DNA of 64,000 nucleotides from Candidatus Lernaella stagnicola (lineage in GTDB: Bacteria; Lernaellota; Lernaellaia; Lernaellales; Lernaellaceae). The notes below the pieces were generated by a model, which saw only the letters and a program-made list of their open reading frames with translations, did no database searches and was not told where the DNA came from. Location: assembly GCA_030765525.1 (NCBI GenBank), contig JAVCCK010000007.1, positions 1 to 64,000 on the forward strand, in the 5' to 3' direction. Numbering within the stretch: the stretch's first letter is position 1; each line of letters starts with the position of its first letter. A program made the translations under genes and the position numbers. Shown here piece by piece: positions 26,209 to 34,950 of the stretch.

Positions 26209-26685
26209 TTAGCTCAACCCAAATAAGTTAAGCAGCCCTTGGGCAATTTTCACGGCATAAGGCGCCAGCATCGCTTCGTGGACCGCTGTGGACAGCCAGC
26301 CGAGGGGAAGCTTCATCAGCATCATCAGGACGATTCCACAAATGAACGCCGCCTTGAATCCGCCGAAAACCGCGCCAAGTACATGGTTGATTTCCGATAA
26401 TTCTATTTTGTCGGACACCTTGGTCAGGGCGCGGCCGGCCAGGGCGAACAAATAGGAGACGCCGATGAACAGCAGAATAAATACGACGACACTTACCCCG
26501 ACCCGGTGCAGATGAATGATATCAGCGATGAAATAACCGATCGGCTTGTACAGCGCAGCGGTTACTACCAAAGCGACAAGAAAGCCGACGAGGGCGAGGG
26601 CCTCGTTCCAGAAACCCCGATAAAAGCCCTTTAGAGCGAGCACCACGATGGCCGCACAAATTATGAGGTCAATGATGAAATGCAC
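26209..26685 (-). CDS. CvpA-family membrane protein
   Basis: 158 residues with four hydrophobic helices, the CvpA layout: LIICAAIVVLALKGFYRGF, EALALVGFLVALVVTAALY, VSVVVFILLFIGVSYLFALA, and LGAVFGGFKAAFICGIVLM. The KGFYRGFWNEA and GAxFGGxKA motifs are family features. CvpA proteins affect colicin V release and envelope robustness; mechanism unclear. It sits inside the rpsU-dnaG-rpoD operon, 22 bases before dnaG, an arrangement known from other bacteria. Confidence 0.85.
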   Translation of the reverse strand: MHFIIDLIICAAIVVLALKGFYRGFWNEALALVGFLVALVVTAALYKPIGYFIADIIHLHRVGVSVVVFILLFIGVSYLFALAGRALTKVSDKIELSEINHVLGAVFGGFKAAFICGIVLMMLMKLPLGWLSTAVHEAMLAPYAVKIAQGLLNLFGLS

Positions 26686-26723
26686 GACTCTTCTTCTTTA
26701 GTGAACAAAGACGCGCCAAGCGC

Positions 26724-27170
26724 TCAATAACTAAGCGCCTGGCGCACCTTCTGGTTGACGGTTTTGCCGTCGGCGCGGCCGGCGACTTTGGGCATCACGG
26801 CTTTCATGACCGCGCCCATGTCTTTTATGCCCTTCGCGCCCACTTCGTCGATCGCTTCAGCGATCAGTTGGCTCAAGGCTTCCGCGTCCAGTTCCGGTGG
26901 CAGATACGTGGCCAGAAAATCGGCTTCCGCCAACTCCCGATCGGCCCTTTCGGTAGCTCCGCCTTGGCGAAAAGCTTCCGCTGCTTCGTTACGCTTCTTG
27001 ATCATTGTGCGAACTATCGTCACGAGTTCCACATCAGGAATCTCGTGTTTCGCCTCTTTTTCTTTCCCGTGGATCTCGGCACGCAACATCCGTAGAACCT
27101 GAACGCGCAGGTCATCCCTAGCCTTGAAGGCCTGTTTGTAGTTTTCGTTAGTGGTCTTCGCCAAACTCAT
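26724..27170 (-). CDS. GatB/YqeY-domain protein
   Basis: 148 residues, all helical: SLAKTTNENYKQAFKARDDL, LRMLRAEIHGKEKE, IKKRNEAAEAFRQGG, YLPPELDAEALSQLI and GAVMKAVMPKVAGRADGK. This matches the YqeY family, similar to the tail domain of GatB, the subunit of tRNA amidotransferase that contacts tRNA. Its cell role is not established. ATG directly follows the rpsU stop (TAAATG), so translation is likely coupled; rpsU-yqeY pairs are common. Confidence 0.92.
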   Translation of the reverse strand: MSLAKTTNENYKQAFKARDDLRVQVLRMLRAEIHGKEKEAKHEIPDVELVTIVRTMIKKRNEAAEAFRQGGATERADRELAEADFLATYLPPELDAEALSQLIAEAIDEVGAKGIKDMGAVMKAVMPKVAGRADGKTVNQKVRQALSY

Positions 27171-27392
27171 TTAGCTGAAGAGCCCCCGGCGTTCACCGCG
27201 CTCTTGTTTGCGCAGTTTTTTCAGCAAACGCTTACGCGCCGCTGCAGCCTTCTTCTTCTTTTGGACGCTGGGTTTCTCGTAGTGCTCTCGCTTGCGGATT
27301 TCTGAGAGGATGCCCGCTTTTTCGCACTGCTTTTTGAAACGTTTAAGCGCCTGCTCGTGGGATTCACCATCCCGTACACGAACTCCAGGCAT
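27171..27392 (-). CDS. rpsU: 30S ribosomal protein S21
   Basis: 73 residues: [20 protein letters not shown], a conserved [20 protein letters not shown] and an Arg/Lys-rich end. S21 binds the small-subunit platform and helps initiation with structured leaders. First gene of rpsU-yqeY-cvpA-dnaG-rpoD, the extended form of the classical macromolecular synthesis operon. The promoter lies 117-144 bases upstream. Confidence 0.95.
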   Translation of the reverse strand: MPGVRVRDGESHEQALKRFKKQCEKAGILSEIRKREHYEKPSVQKKKKAAAARKRLLKKLRKQERGERRGLFS

Positions 27393-27508
27393 ATGTTGGG
27401 TTCACCCCCTCACTAAACGAATTTCGCGCCGTTCTCGTGCCGCATTGTGTAACACCGACGAGAAAGCGCGACCGATGGATACACGATTCTTGTATCCAGA
27501 GCGAATGA

Positions 27509-27536
27509 ATTGTATCTATGTAACTGTTGATGTCAA
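27509..27536 (-). promoter_or_regulatory. Sigma70 promoter of the rpsU-dnaG-rpoD operon
   Basis: Reading leftward: TTGACA (27536-27531), 16-base spacer, TACAAT (27514-27509), close to consensus. The leader is about 110 nucleotides. It overlaps the first rightward promoter-like element, so the two would compete. Confidence 0.7.
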
Positions 27537-27727
27537 CCGCTATTCGCCAATAAATACGCAAAAAAGCAACCGATTTTCCCGTCTCTGATGCGTCGGGGAG
27601 GTTGACCATTTCGGCGGCAGGACCTTACGTGGAACCTTGTTGACCGACTCACGCAGGGCCGCAGATCTCGATTTGGCCCCGAAATTGCATTTTTGGTTGA
27701 TGTCAAAGGTGTTTTCGCCGATATACT
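27527..27727 (+). promoter_or_regulatory. Two promoter-like direct repeats upstream of the large lipoprotein gene
   Basis: GTTGATGTCAA occurs at 27526-27536 and again at 27696-27706, each followed by TTCGCC and an AT-rich hexamer. Copy one reads TTGATG-17-ATAAAT (27527-27555). Copy two reads TTGATG-19-TATACT (27697-27727). Either could drive the gene starting near 27743; copy two would leave almost no leader. The rest of the 350-bp gap shows nothing else. Confidence 0.42.
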
Positions 27728-27742
27728 TACGTGAGGAAACCA

Positions 27743-30700
27743 TTGCTTGGTCGACGATTGATGATGTTATTCACCAAGTTTCGCCTCGCCGGCTGCATTT
27801 TCTTGTTGTTGATCGGCGTGTCGTTCGTGGTGACGTGCGGCTATTCGTCGAAAAATGACAAACAAAATCAAGTAGATGACGATTCGGCACCCCTCGACGA
27901 CGACACTCACGTAGTCGACGACGCCCTGCTTCCCGCCGGTGTCGGAACAGATCCGCCCTTTGACGTGTCGGCCATTATTCGTCAGGTGCATTTTGCCTTT
28001 CGATGGGAAGAAGATGCCTACTACGGAGGCCACTCCAACTATGGAGTGCGTGTCGCCGAGACCGGCGCGTTCAGCTTTTACCCAGGTTACGTCGATGACT
28101 CACCGAGCGGGGAACTTAACGCCGCGCCGCTGGTTTTGCATACCGATCACATTACGTGCGGACGGGTCGATATCGCCAATGCGCCGCCTCATCTAGAGTT
28201 GTCGCCCTCACAAAGTGTGTTGATTCGGCGCGGCGAGGTGACCGAGTGGTTGAGAAACACGACCGGGGGGCTCGAGCAAGGCTGGAATCTCGATCGGCGC
28301 CCGAGTGGCGACGGAGACGTGGTCATTCGCCTTCGTTGGTCGGGTCAGGACTACGTGGGCGAAACCGAAAGCGGCCTGCATTTCGTGGATCCGGACAACG
28401 GCCTCGGCGTATTGTATAGCACGGCGACTTGGATCGACGCCTACGGATCCGAAAGTAAAGTTCGTCCCCACGTTGTCGGTGATTTTATCGAATTGCGCGT
28501 TCCGGCCTCGTTGGTTGATCGGTCGATATTCCCGGTTGTGCTGGACCCTTTGGTGACGCCGGAGATCGACGTGGATAATCCCGCTTATGCGCCGGCCGCC
28601 GAAGCGCAGACGGCGCCGGAAATCGCGTTCAACGGTACGAACTACCTAATGGTGTGGGCAGACCGGCGGAATTTCGCTCTTTCCGGCTATGACATCTACG
28701 GCGCGCGCGTTAACGTTCACGGCGGCGTGCTTGATCCGGAAGGGCTGCCGCTGGTTACGGTTGCGGGAACTCAATTGGACCCCGCGGCGGCGTCGGATGG
28801 TCAGGATTTTCTCGTTACGTGGCAAGACTCGCGCTACGGGACTCTCGATATCTTGGCCCGGCGGGTATTGGCCGACGGGACGGTCTCGGACCCGACACCG
28901 ATCAATATTTTTATCGGCGGCGGCCAACAATGCAGCCCCGACGCAACCTTTGGCGGCACGAATTACTTCGTTGTGTGGGATGACGATCGCTCGAGTTTTC
29001 CGGATATTTACGGGCAGCGAATCGCCACAGACGGCACGCGGCTTGACGGTAACGGCATTCTCATCTCCGACGCCAACGGCACGCAAAGCAATGCCCGCGT
29101 TGCCTTCGACGGCGACAACTACTTTGCCGTGTGGCAGGATTCCCGCTTTTTCTCGGTGACCGGCGAAGACATTTACGGGGCCCGGGTAGCCTTGGACGGC
29201 ACGGTGCTTGATCCCAGCGGCGTCGTTGTTTCCACTTTCGCGGAGGTGCAGGAGAATCCCGAACTCGCATTCGGCACGACAAGCTACCTCGTTGCCTGGC
29301 AAGATCAGCGCAATGGCAACAGCGATATTTACGCGGCGCGGGTGAATATCAGCGGCGCCGTTCTGGATTCAACGGGTTTTGCCGTTTCCAATACTGCCGC
29401 GACCCAAGAGTTGCCGGTTGTCGGTTTCGATAACGTCAGCTTTTTGGTCGCCTGGGTTGATGATCGCAACGGTAACAAGGACATGTTTGCGACCCGCGTG
29501 ACCAGTAGCGGGACGGTCATTTCGCCGTCGGGAATTGCGGTCAGCGAGGCCGCCGATATCCAGTCGTACCCCTGCTTGGCGTTTGACGGAACGCGACACC
29601 TTATGGCTTGGCAGGATTTTCGTGACGGCGGGACCACCAATTACGATATTCTCGGCGCTTTCATAAGTCACGACGATGTCGTCTATCCGCCCACCGGACT
29701 CACGTTTGCGACCCAGCGACCTGCCAACTTGGAGCAGTACCCGGCGGTCGCGTTCGACGGCACCAACTACTTCGTCGTTTGGCGGGACCTTCGATACGGC
29801 CACGACGTGGATATCTTCGGGGCGCGTATCACACAATCGGGCGACGCCATCGACTCGGCCGGCATCAACCTTACGTCTGCGGTCGGCGACCAGGAGTACC
29901 CCACCGTGGCGTTCGGCGACACCAACTACCTTGCGGTGTGGGAAGATCGACGAAGTGGCGTTTACGATATTTACGGCACGCGCGTTTCCTTGGGCGGAGA
30001 CGTGCTTGACCCAGGCGGCATTCTCATTTCCGACGCCGTCGGCGAACAGCGCAAACCCGATGTGGCTTTCGACGACACGAGTTTCCTCGTGGCCTGGCAG
30101 GATCAGCGCGGTGGCGATACCGATATTTACGCGACGCAGGTTGATAATGACGGCGTCGTCGCGCACCCGGCGGGGCTGCTTGTTTCCGACGCCGCCAGCT
30201 CGCAGGAGTATCCCGCGGTGTGTGCCACGACCGGTATGTCATTGGTGGTGTGGCAAGACCTGCGTGTGGGCAATCACGATATTTACGGCGCGCGAGTCAA
30301 CGCCGCCGGAACCGTCCTCGACCCCGCCGGCTTTGCGTTGTGTAGCGATCCCGGTATTGAAACGATACCGGACGTGACGTTTGACGGCACGAATTTTTTG
30401 GCGGTGTGGCAGGACCTTCGCGGAACCCGCAGCGACATTTACGGCGCGCGAGTCAACCTCGCCGGCAACGTGCTGGACGCCGACGGCTTTCTTATCTCCG
30501 GCGCGACTGAAAACCAAGAATTTCCCGCCGTTTCATTCTCCGGCGAATTCTCAATGGTTCTGTGGATTGACTATCGCGATTCGCTGCCCGATTTGTACGC
30601 AACCTGGATTCGCCCTGACGGGGTGGTCATGCTACCGGACGGCGCGCCGATCGATGTCACTGTCGGCGGCAAACTCGACCCGGATGTCGCTTCGGCCGGT

Positions 30701-33004
30701 GGCGGTCACTCGTTGATCGTATACCGGAAAAACGATGAGAACGGCATCGGCCGCGCCCGGGCCAGACGCGTATGGATTTACGCTACCGGCGCGGAGTGTA
30801 ACGAAGACGACGAGTGCATGACCGGCTTCTGCGTTGATGGTTTCTGCTGTGGTACCGAGTGCGGCGGCAACAACCCGGATGACTGCCAGGTTTGTAGCGT
30901 CGCGGCGGGCGGATCCGCGAACGGGGTTTGCACTCCGTTGCCGGGGACGCGAATCTGCCGACCCAACGCGGATATCTGTGACGTACCCGAGTACTGCGAG
31001 GGGAGCGCGCCCGACTGTCCCGTCGACAGCTTCGAGCCGGCGACCACTGAATGCCGCGCCAGTACCGACTTGTGCGATACGGCGGAATTCTGTACCGGTG
31101 CGGGCGTCGCTTGTCCAACCGACGCCGTGGAGCCGATTACCACCGAGTGTCGTCCCGCCGCCGACCTATGCGATGCGGCGGAATTCTGCGACAGCGTCAA
31201 CAAAGAGTGTCCCGTTGACGAACTGGAACCCGACACGGAAATTTGCCGCGATATGCAGGGGCCGTGCGATGTGATCGAATACTGTGATGGCGTGAGTAAA
31301 ACATGTGCCACAGACGTATTCGAACCTGGTGCCACGGAATGCCGGCCCGCGGCCGACATCTGCGATGTGGCCGAGTTTTGCCCCGCTGACGGCCCCGCAT
31401 GCCCCTCCGACGTCGTCGAACCGGTGACGACCACATGCCGCGCGGCGGTCGATTTATGCGATGCAGTGGAGCTTTGTGACGGTGTTGACGTGGCTTGTCC
31501 GCCCGATGAACTCGAACCGGTGACCACGGAATGCCGCGCTTCCGTCGATGTTTGCGACCTCGCCGAGCACTGCGACGCCCTTGCCAGCACGTGTCCCGCC
31601 GATAGCGTGGCGCCCGGTACGACTGAATGCCGCGCCGTGGCCGGCGATTGCGATGTGACCGAATTTTGTGACGGCACGACGGTCGTTTGTCCCGCCGATC
31701 AGGTCTCCCCCGACAGTTTCGAGTGCCGGGCAGTGGCCGACGATTGCGACATCGCCGAATCTTGTGACGGTCTCACGATTGACTGCCCAGTCGACGACTT
31801 CGCACTCGCATCCACCGAATGCCGGGCGGTGGCCGGCGATTGCGACATCAACGAGTTCTGCCCCGGGGACGGGCCGGCATGCCCGACCGACGAGTTCGAG
31901 CCCTCGACCATGGAATGTCGTGTAAGCGCCGACTTGTGCGACGCTCCGGAATTGTGCCCCGGTGACGGGCCGACTTGCCCCGATGACGCTGTCTATCCCG
32001 TGACCAGAGAGTGCCGGACGGCTGCCAGCGTGTGCGATGTTGCGGAATTATGCGACGGCGTTGCCTATGCGTGTCCGACCGATGAAGTCGCCGACGAGAC
32101 GACCGTTTGCCGTGACGCCACGGATTTGTGCGACGCCGTGGAGTTCTGTGACGGTGCGTCAGTTGACTGTCCGGACGACGGAATGAGCCCGTCGGGTATT
32201 TTGTGTCGCGCCGTGGCCGGCATGTGCGATATCGAGGAACTCTGCGACGGGGAATCGGCGCCTTGTCCCGCCGATAGCTTTATGGAGTCCGGCGTTGAAT
32301 GCCGCTCGGCTGCCGGCCTCTGCGACCAGGTTGAGGCGTGCGACGGGGAGGGGCCGCTTTGTCCGCCCGACCGCTACTACGATGCCGGGGTTTTGTGCCG
32401 CGGCCTCGCCCATGATTGTGACGGTCGGGAATACTGCGACGGTGTGTCTTTTTTGTGTCCGCCGGACGTGCCTGCGGCCGACGACATGTACTGCGACGAC
32501 CAGGTTTTCTGCAACGGCGTCGATCGCTGCCGCGAAGGTATCTGCCAAGACCACCTCGGCGATCCATGTCGCGACAATCTGTACTGCAACGGTCGGGAAA
32601 CCTGCGACGAGCAAACGCGGCAATGTCTCGTCGAGGACATCCCCGAGTGTGTCGACGACGGCCAGTGGTGTAACGGAGAGGAACTCTGCGACGAACAGTC
32701 TGATTCCTGCGGACACGCGTTCACGCCGGGAACCCGTTGCCCCGACGACGGCAACTGGTGCAACGGCGCCGAGTTGTGCAGTGAAGAGTTCGACCAGTGT
32801 TACCATGTCGGCAGCCCGTGCCCCGATGACGGCCTTTTCTGCAATGGCGAGGAAGCCTGCGATGAAGAGACGGACATGTGTGTCCCGGGGGAACTCCCAT
32901 GCCCCCGCAATATGTCCTGCATCGAGGTAATCGACGAGTGCATCGAACCCGACGACGGGGACGGCTTCGATTGGGACCCCGACGTGGGGTGTGGTTGCCT
33001 CTAA
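27743..33004 (+). CDS. Giant lipoprotein: VWQD repeats plus disintegrin-like Cys repeats
   Basis: About 1753 residues. Start taken at TTG with AGGA six bases upstream; GTG 27731 and ATG 27761 are alternatives. A signal ending VVTC (lipobox) is followed by an Asp-rich tether (VDDDSAPLDDD). A beta-rich region runs to about residue 290. Then ~13 repeats of about 50 residues (FLVVWQDxRxGxxDIYGARV) probably form beta-propeller or beta-sandwich units. Next is a short Cys segment, then 16 units of exactly 32 residues with four Cys each, and a final Cys-rich NGxExCDE block. The Cys units (CRx5CDxxExC..CPxD) resemble the disintegrin loop of eukaryotic ADAM proteins. Likely surface-exposed; adhesion is an inference. 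Expressed divergently from the rpsU operon. Confidence 0.75.
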   Translation: MLGRRLMMLFTKFRLAGCIFLLLIGVSFVVTCGYSSKNDKQNQVDDDSAPLDDDTHVVDDALLPAGVGTDPPFDVSAIIRQVHFAFRWEEDAYYGGHSNYGVRVAETGAFSFYPGYVDDSPSGELNAAPLVLHTDHITCGRVDIANAPPHLELSPSQSVLIRRGEVTEWLRNTTGGLEQGWNLDRRPSGDGDVVIRLRWSGQDYVGETESGLHFVDPDNGLGVLYSTATWIDAYGSESKVRPHVVGDFIELRVPASLVDRSIFPVVLDPLVTPEIDVDNPAYAPAAEAQTAPEIAFNGTNYLMVWADRRNFALSGYDIYGARVNVHGGVLDPEGLPLVTVAGTQLDPAAASDGQDFLVTWQDSRYGTLDILARRVLADGTVSDPTPINIFIGGGQQCSPDATFGGTNYFVVWDDDRSSFPDIYGQRIATDGTRLDGNGILISDANGTQSNARVAFDGDNYFAVWQDSRFFSVTGEDIYGARVALDGTVLDPSGVVVSTFAEVQENPELAFGTTSYLVAWQDQRNGNSDIYAARVNISGAVLDSTGFAVSNTAATQELPVVGFDNVSFLVAWVDDRNGNKDMFATRVTSSGTVISPSGIAVSEAADIQSYPCLAFDGTRHLMAWQDFRDGGTTNYDILGAFISHDDVVYPPTGLTFATQRPANLEQYPAVAFDGTNYFVVWRDLRYGHDVDIFGARITQSGDAIDSAGINLTSAVGDQEYPTVAFGDTNYLAVWEDRRSGVYDIYGTRVSLGGDVLDPGGILISDAVGEQRKPDVAFDDTSFLVAWQDQRGGDTDIYATQVDNDGVVAHPAGLLVSDAASSQEYPAVCATTGMSLVVWQDLRVGNHDIYGARVNAAGTVLDPAGFALCSDPGIETIPDVTFDGTNFLAVWQDLRGTRSDIYGARVNLAGNVLDADGFLISGATENQEFPAVSFSGEFSMVLWIDYRDSLPDLYATWIRPDGVVMLPDGAPIDVTVGGKLDPDVASAGGGHSLIVYRKNDENGIGRARARRVWIYATGAECNEDDECMTGFCVDGFCCGTECGGNNPDDCQVCSVAAGGSANGVCTPLPGTRICRPNADICDVPEYCEGSAPDCPVDSFEPATTECRASTDLCDTAEFCTGAGVACPTDAVEPITTECRPAADLCDAAEFCDSVNKECPVDELEPDTEICRDMQGPCDVIEYCDGVSKTCATDVFEPGATECRPAADICDVAEFCPADGPACPSDVVEPVTTTCRAAVDLCDAVELCDGVDVACPPDELEPVTTECRASVDVCDLAEHCDALASTCPADSVAPGTTECRAVAGDCDVTEFCDGTTVVCPADQVSPDSFECRAVADDCDIAESCDGLTIDCPVDDFALASTECRAVAGDCDINEFCPGDGPACPTDEFEPSTMECRVSADLCDAPELCPGDGPTCPDDAVYPVTRECRTAASVCDVAELCDGVAYACPTDEVADETTVCRDATDLCDAVEFCDGASVDCPDDGMSPSGILCRAVAGMCDIEELCDGESAPCPADSFMESGVECRSAAGLCDQVEACDGEGPLCPPDRYYDAGVLCRGLAHDCDGREYCDGVSFLCPPDVPAADDMYCDDQVFCNGVDRCREGICQDHLGDPCRDNLYCNGRETCDEQTRQCLVEDIPECVDDGQWCNGEELCDEQSDSCGHAFTPGTRCPDDGNWCNGAELCSEEFDQCYHVGSPCPDDGLFCNGEEACDEETDMCVPGELPCPRNMSCIEVIDECIEPDDGDGFDWDPDVGCGCL
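28640..30776 (+). repeat. About 13 VWQD-type coding repeats (~50 residues each)
   Basis: The unit is Y/F-L-V-x-W-Q-D-x-R, a D-I-Y-G-A-R-V strand, then G-x-V-L-D-P-x-G and x-Q-x-P-x-V-A-F-D-G-T-N. Lengths vary from 49 to 57 residues. DNA identity is moderate, so the array is not a very recent expansion. Confidence 0.85.
30953..32488 (+). repeat. 16 tandem 96-bp units encoding disintegrin-loop-like motifs
   Basis: Sixteen consecutive units of exactly 32 codons without insertion. Consensus: E-C-R-A-x-A-D-L-C-D-x-A-E-x-C-D-G, then six residues, C-P-x-D and a linker such as EPVTT. Four Cys per unit predict two disulfides each. Confidence 0.88.
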
Positions 33005-33037
33005 AGCCGCTTGCCAAACGGACAAATCACGTGTTAA

Positions 33038-33066
33038 TTGTCCGAATAGCTAAATGATCGTTTAGT
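33038..33066 (+). promoter_or_regulatory. Candidate promoter for the DAG-kinase-like gene
   Basis: TTGTCC (33038-33043), 17 bases, TTTAGT (33061-33066). The -35 overlaps the right arm of a hairpin CGGACAA/TTGTCCG (33019-33044) with a 12-base loop, just after the giant lipoprotein gene. No T-tract follows, so the hairpin is a poor terminator. Confidence 0.4.
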
Positions 33067-33100
33067 AACCGTTGACTGACCGATTTTGCGGAGGGGCACC

Positions 33101-34117
33101 ATGGGTCCATTTGCCGTGGCGATCAACATGAAGGCGCGGAAGGTTCGCAAGTCGACACTCGAAATGGTTTCGCAACATGTCGACGTCGAGGATATCTATG
33201 TTACCAGGACGATAGAGCAATCCGACCAAAGCCTCGATGAAATCATCAAGAAACGATACCCGCTGGTGCTGTGCGGCGGCGGCGACGGCACGGCGATGCG
33301 TATCATCGAGCAAGTACGAAAAAAAGTCGCTCGATTGAACAAGAAAGGCGGCGATTACCAGATACCGAGATTCGGGCTGTTAAAGCTTGGCACCGGCAAC
33401 GGCTGGGCCGGCCAACTCGAGGTGCCGCCGAAAGTCGAGCCGATTTGGACCTTGCGGCAACTTCGCGGCGACGAACTCCGATTCACCCGGTTCAACATGG
33501 TCGAATCCGAAGGGCGACTCTTCCACTTCGGCGGCTTCGGTGTCGACGCGATGATCCTCAACGAGTACATCGAACTGAAGAACAAGTTTCAGACCGGATT
33601 CATGTGGAAAGTCTCCAACAGCTTGGCGGGGTATCTTTGGGCCACGTTTGTTAAGGCGGCGCCGCGGATTGCGATCAGCAACTGGAAAATGCCGGTGCGC
33701 ATCTACAACAATTCCGACGAGCCGGTATACAGCGTCAATCAGGCGGACGGCGCGTGTCGAACGGAACACAAAAAGGGCGATCTCCTTTACGAAGGCAGCG
33801 CGATCATGGTGGGCGTCGGCACGACGGAAAACTTCGGTTTCAACCTCAAGGCCTACCCTTATGCCTGCACGAAGGAAGGGTACATGCAACTACGTGTGGC
33901 GCAGGTTTCGGTGGGCGAACTCTTGCCGCACATGAGCGCCGTCTGGCAGGGCAAGTGGGACAGCGACAACATGATCGACTTCCTGGTCAAAGACGTCACT
34001 GTGGAGTCTGATACCGACCTGCCGTTTCAACTCGGCGGCGATCCGGAAGGATATCGGAAGAAAAGTCGTTTCGTCGTTTCCGACTTCATGCCTGAGGTGC
34101 TCGACTTCCGGCGCTGA
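33101..34117 (+). CDS. Diacylglycerol/lipid kinase-family protein
   Basis: 338 residues from ATG after GGAGGGG. The catalytic ATP motif CGGGDGTAMRII and GLLKLGTGNGWAGQL match the DAGK/NAD-kinase-like fold (GGGDGT and GTGN). HFGGFGVDAMILNEY and a later VGVGTTENFGF strand complete the C-terminal beta domain. Enzymes of this family phosphorylate diacylglycerol, sphingoid bases or related lipids; substrate unknown. Soluble, peripheral membrane. Convergent with the cytidylate-kinase-like gene. Confidence 0.82.
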   Translation: MGPFAVAINMKARKVRKSTLEMVSQHVDVEDIYVTRTIEQSDQSLDEIIKKRYPLVLCGGGDGTAMRIIEQVRKKVARLNKKGGDYQIPRFGLLKLGTGNGWAGQLEVPPKVEPIWTLRQLRGDELRFTRFNMVESEGRLFHFGGFGVDAMILNEYIELKNKFQTGFMWKVSNSLAGYLWATFVKAAPRIAISNWKMPVRIYNNSDEPVYSVNQADGACRTEHKKGDLLYEGSAIMVGVGTTENFGFNLKAYPYACTKEGYMQLRVAQVSVGELLPHMSAVWQGKWDSDNMIDFLVKDVTVESDTDLPFQLGGDPEGYRKKSRFVVSDFMPEVLDFRR

Positions 34118-34135
34118 TTTTTGGGTATCGGAAAG

Positions 34136-34837
34136 TTACTTTCGCAGAAGCGTGCCCAGCGCCGCTTGAGCGATCTCCACACCATCCTCAATCGTTAATC
34201 GTCCGGTGTTGATCACCAAGTCATAGTTAGCCGGATCGTCGATTGCCTCGTTGAAATATTTGCGAATGAAAGCCTTGCGGTCGGCGTCGGTCTTGTTGAC
34301 GGATTTGGTCGCGTTGTCGATCGACATTTTCATTTTGGAGGCGATCTTCTGGATGCGTTGTTCGATGGGCGCAATAACGCGGATGCGCAAGCTGTAAAAG
34401 TACTCTTTGCGGTTCAAGACGAAGTTTCCGCCGCGGCCGACGACTACCGCGTGACCGTGTTGGCCGATGGTGCTCAACACTTTCAACAGATGCTTGAGGT
34501 AATCGTCCAGCCAAAGATGGCGGCGATCGGACCAATCGGCCATCCAGTCTTCCATCACCGACCGCCAGCGTTCGTCCACGCTGGCCACGACCGCCGCGCT
34601 GACCTTTGCGCTGTCGGCGATACGTTGTACCAACGCTTGATCGAACAAATCGAAATCAAGCGCGTCGGCCAACACGTGCGCCAAGCGGTTGCCGCCGCTG
34701 CCGGCTTCACGCGAAATACAAATGACGGGCGGGCGATGCTGTATCGAAGGTTTCTCATGCCCGGTTTGCAGATTCCACTTGCGGATCTGTTTATTAACGA
34801 TTTCGTCGAACGAATGCGGCTGGTTTTTCCCCGGCAT
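34136..34837 (-). CDS. Cytidylate kinase-like family protein
   Basis: 233 residues; start after GGGAGG. The core carries CISREAGSGGNRLAHVLADAL (P-loop-like variant of the family), FDQALVQRIADSAKVS, VVVGRGGNFVLNRKEYFYSLR and ADRKAFIRKYFNEAIDDPANYDL pattern, as in AAK-type Cytidylate_kin2 proteins. Family members are annotated as kinases of CMP-like substrates, but most are untested, so the label is by fold only. Confidence 0.78.
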   Translation of the reverse strand: MPGKNQPHSFDEIVNKQIRKWNLQTGHEKPSIQHRPPVICISREAGSGGNRLAHVLADALDFDLFDQALVQRIADSAKVSAAVVASVDERWRSVMEDWMADWSDRRHLWLDDYLKHLLKVLSTIGQHGHAVVVGRGGNFVLNRKEYFYSLRIRVIAPIEQRIQKIASKMKMSIDNATKSVNKTDADRKAFIRKYFNEAIDDPANYDLVINTGRLTIEDGVEIAQAALGTLLRK

Positions 34838-34950
34838 GGCGGTCCTCCCTTAGGCTGAGTTTGGGAGGAAAGGCTGACGCATACAGGCTTCGAGAATCAG
34901 CTTCCCATTTCCAGGAATACCGTAGTTATTCTGACAATTCAACACCGCGC

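Noticed and set aside
30778-31677. 299-codon minus-strand frame rich in Ser/Thr
   Set aside because: Mirror of the Cys-repeat array; its repeats are only the complement of the real units.
33019-33044. Terminator after the giant lipoprotein
   Set aside because: Stem has a 12-base loop and no T-tract.
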